From: an uncultured Porphyromonas sp.
GTDB taxonomy: Bacteria > Bacteroidota > Bacteroidia > Bacteroidales > Porphyromonadaceae
Reading direction: 5' to 3'
Length of the DNA: 5,757 nucleotides
Assembly: GCA_945965245.1 (NCBI GenBank)
Contig: CAMFNC010000066.1
Span: 1 to 5,757 of the forward strand
How positions within the stretch are numbered: position 1 is the first letter of the stretch; each line of letters begins with the position of its first letter. This document shows, piece after piece, positions 1-5,757 of the stretch. The position numbers and the translations under genes were made by a program. The notes under the pieces were generated by a model that saw nothing but the letters and a program-made list of their open reading frames with translations, was not told the origin of the DNA and made no database searches.

Positions 1-1731
1 TTTCTCTTCCGTGTTTTGCAGCAATCGTTTGGCTTCCTCCAAACGATAAAAATTGACGAAATCCGAAAAACTTTTGTTCAATTCTTTATTTACCAATTCG
101 CTTAAAGCGTTTCGACTCATGCCGATATGTTCGGCCAAATATTCCAAGGATAACTGCGAATCCAGATACATTTTTTCCTTTTCCATACAGTCCAGCAAAC
201 GGCGTATGGCTGTGGAATCAGAATAATGGCGCACACTATTCGAGTCCTCCGCTCCATCCGGCGTACTCCTTGTGGCCTTCAGGAGCATGGTTTCATTGGT
301 CAGCTCATCGGTTCGTTTATTTTGCAGAACTAATATTTTATTGAATTTGAGCTTGCGGTGCCGATACAGATAAATCATCAATCCTATGATTATCAGCAAT
401 AAACATATCACAGCCAGACATCGGGTCAGTTTTTGCTGAGATGCCAGTTTCTGAGCGGCTTCTTTGATGGCTTGCTCTTTCTCTGCCGTTTGGTATTTCA
501 CTTCCAATTCGTGGATGGTTTGCACACGCTCTTTCACCGCCAGCGAGTCCGTTATACGATGTTGTTTATCCATGAATATCATGGCTTCGTTCGGCATTCC
601 CCGATATGAATAAAGGCGTGCCATCACATCATAGATTTCGGCTGTTTCGCGCAGTTCGGTGGTGCTGTCGGTCAGTGAAAGCCCTTTCTGCGCTTGGAGC
701 AAGGCCTCTTCATAAAGTTTTTGTCCCATGCGGATGTTCATCAGCGTCATGGCGGCATCTCGTTCACCCTTTCGGTCGTTCAGATCGGCACAGAGCTGTT
801 CGGCAGCGATGGCATCGCGAGCTGCCTCTGCATATTTTTTCTGCAATAGAAAACCACGGGCACGGATGTTGTGTACATATAGAGCTTTATCCTGTGCCTG
901 AAATTGTTCATTGTTGATTTTCTCCGCTCTATTCACTTTTTGCACAGCGGCGGCATAATCATTGCGGTACAAATCATTTTCCGCCAGATTGATTAATTGG
1001 CAGTAAACGGCATCTTGGTTGTGAGCATTTTCGCCCAGTGTGAGAGCTTTCTGATAATACTCCCTTGCTTTTTCCGGATTTTTCATCTCGTTATAGAAAT
1101 AGCCCAAATAGCTATATACAAAGAGTTCGTTATCCGGATTTTGCAGCTTGCGGGCCAAAATCAGAGCTTCGTCCATGTACTGTTGCATCTTGTCGTAAAT
1201 CCGGAGCGAAAAGTTAGCCAATCCCCGAAGCAAAGCCACCTTATAAGTCACCAGCAAGCTGTCTTGTTTGTCTTCACATTGGCGAATCAGCCAAGCCGCC
1301 GAATCGGCATATAATAGCGCTTGTTGATAATTACCGGCATAATTCTTGATTTCGGCTCTGGTGGTATAGATATCTGCTTGCACTGTTTCGCTACCTGGAA
1401 ATTTCATTCCGGTGCCCATGGCAAAAACGGAATCGGCCTCCGCCGTGCGTGCTTCATAGTTCAACGCCTCGCCTTGGATGCGTAGTAAAATAAGGCTTAG
1501 CGAATCGTTTTGCTGTAGCGACTCCACTTTGGCCAGCGAATCAATCATCCGTGCGGCAGCATCCGGTTGGCATATCAGCAGATAGCGGGCACTGTCTAAC
1601 ATCTCACGGGTATTGGTATCGGCAACAGATAACATTTTATGTCGTGAATTTCCGGAGCATCCTGCAACAAGTGAAGCCCAAATCGCAAAAATCAGCAGCC
1701 ACCCAATGCAGATAGGTTTTATTCCGTTCAT
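1..1731 (-). CDS. Membrane-anchored TPR / AraC-type HTH transcriptional regulator (3' end cut by window edge)
   Basis: Seen: an open frame of 577 codons runs from ATG at 1731 to the left edge without a stop. Residues 1-25 form a signal peptide ending in a lipobox (V22-A-G-C25). Residues 114-396 are helical hairpins of TPR type, about seven; the clearest is near 201-237. Residues 397-436 are charged and probably coiled coil. Residues 438-456 are a strongly hydrophobic transmembrane helix followed by a basic YRHRK stretch. Residues 521-571 match the first helix-turn-helix of an AraC domain (LAEHIGMSRNALSELVNKEL, then F-V-N-F-Y-R-L-E-E-A). The second HTH lies beyond the edge. Known: Bacteroidetes carry many such one-component regulators with periplasmic TPRs and a cytoplasmic HTH. 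Inferred: it senses an envelope or peptide ligand and controls the divergent lipoprotein operon. The ATG was chosen because it gives a complete signal peptide and lies 36 bases from a good -7 box. Family assignment is firm; ligand and targets are unknown. Confidence 0.9.
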   Translation of the reverse strand, partial: MNGIKPICIGWLLIFAIWASLVAGCSGNSRHKMLSVADTNTREMLDSARYLLICQPDAAARMIDSLAKVESLQQNDSLSLILLRIQGEALNYEARTAEADSVFAMGTGMKFPGSETVQADIYTTRAEIKNYAGNYQQALLYADSAAWLIRQCEDKQDSLLVTYKVALLRGLANFSLRIYDKMQQYMDEALILARKLQNPDNELFVYSYLGYFYNEMKNPEKAREYYQKALTLGENAHNQDAVYCQLINLAENDLYRNDYAAAVQKVNRAEKINNEQFQAQDKALYVHNIRARGFLLQKKYAEAARDAIAAEQLCADLNDRKGERDAAMTLMNIRMGQKLYEEALLQAQKGLSLTDSTTELRETAEIYDVMARLYSYRGMPNEAMIFMDKQHRITDSLAVKERVQTIHELEVKYQTAEKEQAIKEAAQKLASQQKLTRCLAVICLLLIIIGLMIYLYRHRKLKFNKILVLQNKRTDELTNETMLLKATRSTPDGAEDSNSVRHYSDSTAIRRLLDCMEKEKMYLDSQLSLEYLAEHIGMSRNALSELVNKELNKSFSDFVNFYRLEEAKRLLQNTEEK

Positions 1732-1766
1732 GGTGTTATTCTTAGGAGGTGTGTAATCAATTGATA

Positions 1767-1774
1767 CAAAGATA
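1767..1774 (-). promoter_or_regulatory. Bacteroidetes -7 box for the TPR/HTH regulator gene
   Basis: Read on the minus strand the sequence is TATCTTTG, an exact match to the Bacteroidetes -7 consensus TAnnTTTG. It lies 35 bases before the ATG at 1731, so transcription would start near 1760 with a leader of about 30 bases. No convincing TTTG -33 element is seen 19-23 bases upstream, which would suit an activator-dependent promoter. A perfect 10-bp palindrome (ATCAATTGAT, 1756-1765) overlaps the expected start point. Confidence 0.6.
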
Positions 1775-1800
1775 GAAAGAAATTAACGTGATTTTACTTT

Positions 1801-1880
1801 TATTTTATGCATAAAACGCGCGCAATTTATGTATAAATTAATTTCATTTTATGCATAAAATAAAAACGATTTATGCGACG
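1801..1880. promoter_or_regulatory. Array of ATGCAT-centred palindromes at exact 22-bp spacing, probable operator array
   Basis: Two perfect 14-bp palindromes TTTTATGCATAAAA occupy 1803-1816 and 1847-1860. Between them lies a one-mismatch version, TTTATGTATAAA, at 1826-1837. A fourth copy, only a left half-site (TTTATGC, 1870-1876), follows. Their centres are 1809.5, 1831.5, 1853.5 and 1875.5, exactly 22 bp apart, so they face nearly the same side of the helix. The sequence between cores is not conserved, which argues for protein binding sites and against simple tandem duplication. The array lies just upstream of the regulator's -7 box, from about -40 to -115 relative to its inferred start. 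Palindromic symmetry suggests a dimeric DNA-binding protein; AraC proteins more often use direct repeats, so the binder may not be the neighbouring regulator. Confidence 0.65.
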
Positions 1881-2029
1881 ATGCCGAAGAGCTCGTTCGG
1901 GCGAACCGGCATATAGCTCTTCATGATATCATCCCATACTGTCAAATCGGGAGCAAAATCTATCAAAAAACACCTGAGAAATGACTGGATATGTACCGTG
2001 GGACGATTTCGGACATTTTTTTGACACTC
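1871..2029 (-). pseudogene. Possible 3' coding remnant of an unidentified gene
   Basis: On the minus strand a frame is open for 52 codons between a stop at 2030-2032 and TAA at 1871-1873. Its last 29 residues read like real protein: D-F-A-P-D-L-T-V-W-D-D-I-M, then KSYMPVRPNELFGIVA and the stop. GC content is higher here (about 1880-1925) than in the A/T-rich DNA around it. There is no good upstream start; the only in-frame ATGs, at 1924 and 1912, would give 17 or 13 residues. I do not recognise the family. It could be the decayed tail of a displaced gene in the same orientation as the regulator. The opposite strand is also open here, so a chance open frame is a real alternative. Confidence 0.25.
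1881..1922. repeat. Overlapping inverted repeats with two mutually exclusive pairings
   Basis: GAAGAGCT (1886-1893) is the exact reverse complement of 1915-1922 and encloses a smaller inverted repeat, GTTCG/CGAAC (1895-1899 and 1902-1906). Alternatively ATGCCG (1881-1886) pairs exactly with CGGCAT (1907-1912) around the same inner stem. The two outer pairings cannot form together. No T-run follows, so it is not an evident intrinsic terminator. The symmetry may be a by-product of coding sequence in the possible gene remnant. Confidence 0.4.
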
Positions 2030-2054
2030 TCAATCGGGAATTTCGCTTGTTTTG
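2020..2054 (+). promoter_or_regulatory. Candidate promoter for the peptide-lipoprotein operon
   Basis: TTTG at 2020-2023 resembles the Bacteroidetes -33 element. TTGTTTTG at 2047-2054 matches the -7 consensus TAnnTTTG except for its second base. The gap is 23 bases, slightly long. The predicted start near 2061 would give a leader of about 45 bases before the ATG at 2106, containing a 13-bp tandem repeat. No exact TAnnTTTG occurs on this strand between 1732 and 2105, so the promoter is weak, regulated, or different from this prediction. Confidence 0.35.
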
Positions 2055-2071
2055 TCCATCAATCTGTAATC

Positions 2072-2097
2072 TCAAATCATATAATCAAATCATATAA
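2072..2097 (+). repeat. Perfect 13-bp tandem duplication in the operon leader
   Basis: The unit TCAAATCATATAA occurs twice back to back (2072-2084 and 2085-2097), ending eight bases before the ATG of the 48-residue peptide gene. If transcription begins near 2061, it is part of the untranslated leader. It is A/T-rich, as Bacteroidetes translation initiation regions usually are. It could arise by replication slippage or be a pair of binding sites. Confidence 0.8.
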
Positions 2098-2105
2098 AAT
2101 CACCT

Positions 2106-2252
2106 ATGGAGAAAAAACAACCATTGCGGGAATACGAGGTTCCCCGCATCAAAGAACACAGGCTATCCATCTGCCAAACAATTCTGGCCGGAGGAAGCAG
2201 CATGAGCGGTGGCTCAATTGATATTAGCGGCGAAGATGCCGGCAGTTGGTAA
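2106..2252 (+). CDS. 48-residue small peptide with Gly/Ser-rich C-terminal tail
   Basis: ATG at 2106 to TAA at 2250-2252 encodes 48 residues. The N-terminal half is charged and contains YEVPRIKEHRLSI; a hydrophobic core ICQTILAGG (residues 22-30) with a single Cys23 follows; then comes a Gly/Ser/Asp tail ending EDAGSW. There is no classical signal peptide or transmembrane segment. Known: Bacteroidales genomes carry many unannotated small proteins of this layout, with a Tyr-x-x-Pro start, a hydrophobic I/L-rich stretch ending in Leu-Ala-x-Ser or similar, and a polar Gly-rich tail. I place this one there by resemblance only. It precedes the large lipoprotein gene by 27 bases, so co-transcription is likely. 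There is no Shine-Dalgarno motif; TAAAATCAC lies two bases before the ATG, and the same 9-mer precedes the next gene. Function is unknown; the LAGG could suggest a leader-core boundary, but no processing enzyme is in the window. Confidence 0.6.
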   Translation: MEKKQPLREYEVPRIKEHRLSICQTILAGGSSMSGGSIDISGEDAGSW

Positions 2253-2279
2253 CCTCATTTTCAATCTAAAATCACAGCA

Positions 2280-4973
2280 ATGAAAAAGACAATATTGTAT
2301 CTCTTTGTGCTACTGATTGTTTTCAGTGGTTGCCGGGATAGAAAATTCGATGAAATAGACAAAGAAAAAGAAATCAACATACCCGCCGGATATATGTGTG
2401 TGGAGATGCCCGGAGGACAACGGGCCGAACAACGCATATCTCTCACGCAAAACGAAAAGAACATAGAACTGCGGTGGCAAAACGATGATGAAATCGAGCT
2501 TTGCTTTGTGCAGGGAGGTAAGCAGGTGGTGCAGAAAGTGAAAGTGCAACCTATGGCAGATAATGACCGTTTGGCCATCTTTCCTCTTCATGTGCCACAA
2601 GATATAGATGCCCAAAGCCCTTTTGATTTATATGGCGTATATGGAGGTGGAGGGTTTGTCAAAGAAACCGATCCTGATTTTGATCAAGGAGATGGTGATA
2701 AGATGATGCAATCGATAAGACTCAATCCCCCGGGAACTTATGCCACGCTTCGGGAAATCCAGGAAAACCGAGATGTGGTACTCGCTTTCGATTGCAAGAA
2801 TTTTACCATGGAGCAAATGACCTTTCCCGTTACTTTCCGGCACATGGGTTATTTGATTTGCATTCATCTGAAAAATACCGGCGAAGCTACATTAAATCAT
2901 TTGGGTGCTTGCAGAATAAATGCTCTATCTGAGATTTTTGCCAATACGGATAAAGAGAAAGGAAGCATATTGGACCTTAGTGATAAAGGGTACTGGATAG
3001 GAAACAAAAGTAATCTTTGCGAAATAAACGGTTCGTCTTCTGCCGAACTAAAGACGCCGCTTGCTCCCGACGAAACGAAGACCTATTGGAAGTGGGTTGC
3101 GCAGCGATACTTGACCAACCCTTGGTGCAACGGCATAGACCGGGCACGTTTGGAACTTTTGGATATGGAAGGCAATCCGGTGGCACAATCCATGGACTGG
3201 ACATTCTATCAGGCCGAAGTACCCAATGAAGACAGAAAGGAACTGAAGGGCAAATGCCTCCATATCTATGCTTCGTGGGACGATGGTACACTATGCTTTA
3301 CCAATTCAAAATTTTACCGCAATACATTTACACCTCTTTCTCGTTTGGCCACACATAATCTGGACGGTGTAAATACTTTTACCGGTGGAGATGAAAGCAT
3401 TATGACCGGTAAATTTTATGAATGGGGACGCAATACACCGTTGGATGGTCAAAATTTGCCCTCTAAGGAAACCACGTGCAGTCATTACAATGACCCTAAA
3501 ATATGGGAACATGTTTTCTTTGAGGGATATATCAAAAGCGTCGGAGATTCGGAAAACGTATTCGATTGGATATCTCCTGCACCCAAATCAATAGATGAAC
3601 TTTATTGGAACGAACGTGTGCTGAAATCCACAAAAGCACCGCAGAGCTATATAGGCTCCAATACTTCTTATCCCGGAGACCCCTGTCCGGAAGGGTGGCA
3701 TATCCCCACGGACAACGAGTTTATCGGCGCATTCCCTTTAGATCCCTATTCGGTGGATAGTCCTATTTCTTTCAAAATGAAATTTACCACATCGATTGAT
3801 GAAAAAATTGATTTCATGGGCGATGGCAAAATCACCGAATGTAAATCGGTTTTTGTGCCGTGGTTTGAAAAAGAAGAGTGCAACGACAATCATCTGAAAT
3901 TTGCCGCTATTCGATTTAAGGGTACTCCATATCGCTCTGTATATAGATATGAATTGATTACTCGCACCGATGGCAATAGATATGTAAGGGTGACGGCACG
4001 CCCCATCACATCCGATCATGAATCAGCCATCAGCAATGACCAATTCGATGGTTATGCCTCGGATGCCTTTTGGAGTAGAAATACTAAACATGATGTTTCG
4101 CGTGTATTTCCCCTCGGAGGCGTATTATGCACCTATCGGCGTAACGTAACTTTACTGAATCCGCAAATGCAAGTCAGATATTGGGTTTCTAATGCCGACC
4201 CCAAACCGCGTGAAGGTGATTTTTACAACGTCAACGACATTTATGTCCCATATATTTCTCTTGAGAGCATCTGGTCTGCCTCTTGTACCATCAAAAATGA
4301 TGGAGGTAAGGCAACCGGTCATAATATACGTTGTATCCGCAATAGCACCACCGCCAATCGTTTTGTGATCCAAAACAGCCATGTGCTGTTGGGCATTCAA
4401 GGCACAGACAAAGATTCTGAAAACATTCGGATCATTTCCGGTAGCGGTATGTATGAAATATCCGTGGAGCAACCGGATGTGGCTCAAGCGGTCATAGAAA
4501 ACGATCATATCAAAATATCGGCTCTGAAAACAGGTAAAACCATTGTAAAAGTGGTAGATACACAGCTGAACGTAGAAAGGCGCATAACCGTGGAAGTGAA
4601 CACTTTGCCTAAAACCGCCAACTATGGTATCTATCATACAAACACCGGAGAGCATATTTTCCGTATCACTTCCGTAGTGATAAAAAAGAGTTCCGCTTTG
4701 GTAATACGATATATGTCTGAACCGTACAAACTGAATGCAAATATTTATTATCCGACCGACCCGGCACTATATTCCGGTAAAAAATGCTCGGTGAAAATCG
4801 ATATTGCCAATAATGACAGTGATTATACGCTCCCTGTGGGATTGAAAACCGGCGAGCAAGTTTATGATGCCACCGTATTGCGTGTATTCAGACAATCCGG
4901 AGAGGAAAGAGTACACCTCAAACTCGCCGACCATCCCTATTATATCTCTACGAGATGGAAACCGACAGTATAG
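2280..4973 (+). CDS. FISUMP-domain surface lipoprotein with fimbrillin-like N-terminus and Ig-like domain
   Basis: The product has 897 residues. Residues 1-18 form a lipoprotein signal (hydrophobic 4-15, lipobox F-S-G-C18), so Cys18 is the likely acylated residue; a charged linker follows. Residues about 35-340 resemble fimbrillin/Mfa-like proteins, including VTFRHMGYLICIHLKN at 184-199 and PLAPDET at 260-266. Residues about 350-690 form a FISUMP domain: YEWGRNTPL (380-388), GDPCPEGWHIPTDNEF (466-481), IWSAS (664-668) and IRCIRN (683-688), with C469 and C685 as possible disulphide partners. Residues 716-773 form a bacterial Ig-like (Big_2-type) domain starting ISGSGMYEI. Residues about 778-897 form a C-terminal module that recurs in the next gene. 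No catalytic motif is seen. FISUMP proteins of Bacteroidetes are envelope proteins of mostly unknown function; adhesion or ligand binding is inferred. The next gene begins 8 bases after the stop. The ATG gives an intact signal peptide, which fixes the start. Confidence 0.88.
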   Translation: MKKTILYLFVLLIVFSGCRDRKFDEIDKEKEINIPAGYMCVEMPGGQRAEQRISLTQNEKNIELRWQNDDEIELCFVQGGKQVVQKVKVQPMADNDRLAIFPLHVPQDIDAQSPFDLYGVYGGGGFVKETDPDFDQGDGDKMMQSIRLNPPGTYATLREIQENRDVVLAFDCKNFTMEQMTFPVTFRHMGYLICIHLKNTGEATLNHLGACRINALSEIFANTDKEKGSILDLSDKGYWIGNKSNLCEINGSSSAELKTPLAPDETKTYWKWVAQRYLTNPWCNGIDRARLELLDMEGNPVAQSMDWTFYQAEVPNEDRKELKGKCLHIYASWDDGTLCFTNSKFYRNTFTPLSRLATHNLDGVNTFTGGDESIMTGKFYEWGRNTPLDGQNLPSKETTCSHYNDPKIWEHVFFEGYIKSVGDSENVFDWISPAPKSIDELYWNERVLKSTKAPQSYIGSNTSYPGDPCPEGWHIPTDNEFIGAFPLDPYSVDSPISFKMKFTTSIDEKIDFMGDGKITECKSVFVPWFEKEECNDNHLKFAAIRFKGTPYRSVYRYELITRTDGNRYVRVTARPITSDHESAISNDQFDGYASDAFWSRNTKHDVSRVFPLGGVLCTYRRNVTLLNPQMQVRYWVSNADPKPREGDFYNVNDIYVPYISLESIWSASCTIKNDGGKATGHNIRCIRNSTTANRFVIQNSHVLLGIQGTDKDSENIRIISGSGMYEISVEQPDVAQAVIENDHIKISALKTGKTIVKVVDTQLNVERRITVEVNTLPKTANYGIYHTNTGEHIFRITSVVIKKSSALVIRYMSEPYKLNANIYYPTDPALYSGKKCSVKIDIANNDSDYTLPVGLKTGEQVYDATVLRVFRQSGEERVHLKLADHPYYISTRWKPTV

Positions 4974-4981
4974 CATTTAGG

Positions 4982-5757
4982 ATGAAAAAGAGTGTTTCAT
5001 ATATACTTTGCACCATAATCTTATTTTGTTTGGTTGCATGTGGTGGGAAAAAAGGGGGAGGAAATACGCTTCCTCCCGAACCACCCAAACCTTCACATCC
5101 GGAACTGACGCTTTCGGAAAGCAGTTTGACGATGAAGCCGGAGCAGACGGCTTCCGTAAAAATCCTTACGGGCAGCGGCAGTTATGATATGACCGTGCAA
5201 GGCAAAGAAGTTATATCTGCCACATTGCAGGGGACTGAAATCAATATCCGTGCACTCCAACCCGGAGAGGCCGGCATAACCGTAACAGATACCCAAAGCC
5301 GGAAAACCAAAAGCGTTTCGATTAAAGTGGAAAAGCCGCTTAAGGCTTTTTCCACCTCTAAGAATCGGATTATAGTGGGTCGGCAAATACTTCCGCTGTA
5401 CAATAGAGAGGTTATCGAAAAAGATACCATCTTGATTACATCGGGCAACGGGAAATATCAAATCAAGGTGGATAAACCGGGAGTTATCTCTCACGAAATC
5501 GAAAACAATGAAAAAATCATCGTTACCGCCCAAGCAACCGGCACTGCCACGATGACGATTATCGACCAAGAAAGTGGGCAGGAAATCCGGACGGCAATCC
5601 AAGTGATACCGATGGTGGTGGTATCATCCGAAGGTCCTTTCCTGAAAAACGGAAATTTGGTATTCCCATGTCTTTTTACGGCAAAGAAAAAAGATGGTAT
5701 TTGGATTTGCAAATCCGGCTCCAATCCATACAAGCTGAGGGTGTTTATACCTTTCAT
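4982..5757 (+). CDS. Ig-like domain lipoprotein, paralogous in architecture to the upstream lipoprotein (3' end cut by window edge)
   Basis: An open frame of 258 codons runs from ATG at 4982 to the right edge with no stop. Residues 1-20 are a lipoprotein signal (LFCLVAC20), followed by a flexible GGKKGGG and Pro-rich linker (21-40). Two bacterial Ig-like repeats follow: residues 60-116 (TGSGSYDMTV ... ITVTDTQS) and 150-208 (TSGNGKYQIKV ... MTIIDQES). Both align with the single Ig-like domain of the upstream lipoprotein. After the second repeat, NPYKL (248-252) lies 41 residues past the domain end; the matching EPYKL in the upstream protein lies 42 past, so this protein starts the same C-terminal module and probably lacks about 70-75 residues here. 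No fimbrillin-like or FISUMP region lies between signal and Ig repeats. It starts 8 bases after the upstream stop, without a Shine-Dalgarno motif, and probably depends on the same transcript. Role: envelope-anchored binding or structural protein, inferred. Confidence 0.88.
   Translation, partial: MKKSVSYILCTIILFCLVACGGKKGGGNTLPPEPPKPSHPELTLSESSLTMKPEQTASVKILTGSGSYDMTVQGKEVISATLQGTEINIRALQPGEAGITVTDTQSRKTKSVSIKVEKPLKAFSTSKNRIIVGRQILPLYNREVIEKDTILITSGNGKYQIKVDKPGVISHEIENNEKIIVTAQATGTATMTIIDQESGQEIRTAIQVIPMVVVSSEGPFLKNGNLVFPCLFTAKKKDGIWICKSGSNPYKLRVFIPF

Noticed and set aside
606..1314. Two plus-strand frames of about 100 codons inside the regulator gene
   Set aside because: Both are antisense to a continuous TPR coding region with a clear signal peptide, transmembrane helix and HTH.
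1744..1750. AGGAGGT on the plus strand, a perfect Shine-Dalgarno-like sequence
   Set aside because: No start codon with a sustained frame follows at suitable distance, and this lineage rarely relies on such motifs.
1803..1876. CRISPR array or simple tandem repeat as explanation of the 22-bp periodic palindromes
   Set aside because: The repeated core is only 12-14 bp, spacers are about 8 bp, and units differ outside the dyads; neither CRISPR repeat/spacer sizes nor slippage-type duplication fits.
2011..2057. GGACA ... TGTCC inverted repeat spanning the candidate plus-strand promoter, with a further GACA at 2023-2026
   Set aside because: Arms of only five bases separated by 37 bases are expected by chance at this length; kept out of the feature list.
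1991..2221. Plus-strand frame of 76 codons overlapping the small peptide gene
   Set aside because: It runs through the predicted promoter and tandem repeat and overlaps the 48-residue frame in another phase; its product has no plausible signal or domain.
4152..4655. Minus-strand open frame of 167 codons opposite the FISUMP lipoprotein
   Set aside because: It lies wholly within a well-supported lipoprotein gene on the other strand, has no recognisable domain or initiation context, and its composition (His, Phe, Ile runs) is that of an antisense shadow.
5093..5602. Minus-strand open frame of 169 codons opposite the second lipoprotein
   Set aside because: The plus-strand frame has a lipoprotein signal and two recognisable Ig-like repeats; the minus frame has no family features.

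Overview
The window looks like chromosomal DNA from a member of the Bacteroidales (Bacteroides, Parabacteroides, Prevotella or a relative). The evidence is a Bacteroidetes-type -7 box (TAnnTTTG), start codons preceded by A/T-rich sequence instead of Shine-Dalgarno motifs, short lipoprotein signal peptides, and protein families typical of this group: a membrane-bound TPR/AraC-type regulator, a FISUMP-domain lipoprotein and bacterial Ig-like domains. Genus or species cannot be fixed from the sequence alone.

Layout. (1) 1-1731, minus strand: a one-component sensor-regulator with a lipoprotein-type signal, about seven TPRs, one transmembrane helix and an AraC-type helix-turn-helix. It is cut by the left edge. 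(2) 1732-2105: a divergent intergenic region of about 370 bases. It holds a -7 box for the regulator, a striking array of ATGCAT-centred palindromes on an exact 22-bp pitch, a short apparent coding remnant on the minus strand, a weak promoter for the rightward genes, and a perfect 13-bp tandem duplication. (3) 2106-2252, plus: a 48-residue peptide gene with a Gly/Ser-rich tail. (4) 2280-4973, plus: an 897-residue lipoprotein with a fimbrillin-like N-terminal region, a FISUMP domain, an Ig-like domain and a C-terminal module. (5) 4982-5757, plus: a second lipoprotein with two Ig-like domains and the start of the same C-terminal module, cut by the right edge.

The three rightward genes are separated by 27 and 8 bases and are probably one transcription unit. 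The inferred working model is that the leftward regulator senses an envelope signal through its TPR region and controls the divergent peptide/surface-lipoprotein operon, itself, or both. No catalytic domain is visible, so the lipoproteins are best read as structural, adhesive or ligand-binding envelope proteins. The most unusual signals are the phased palindrome array and the small-peptide plus paired-lipoprotein arrangement.
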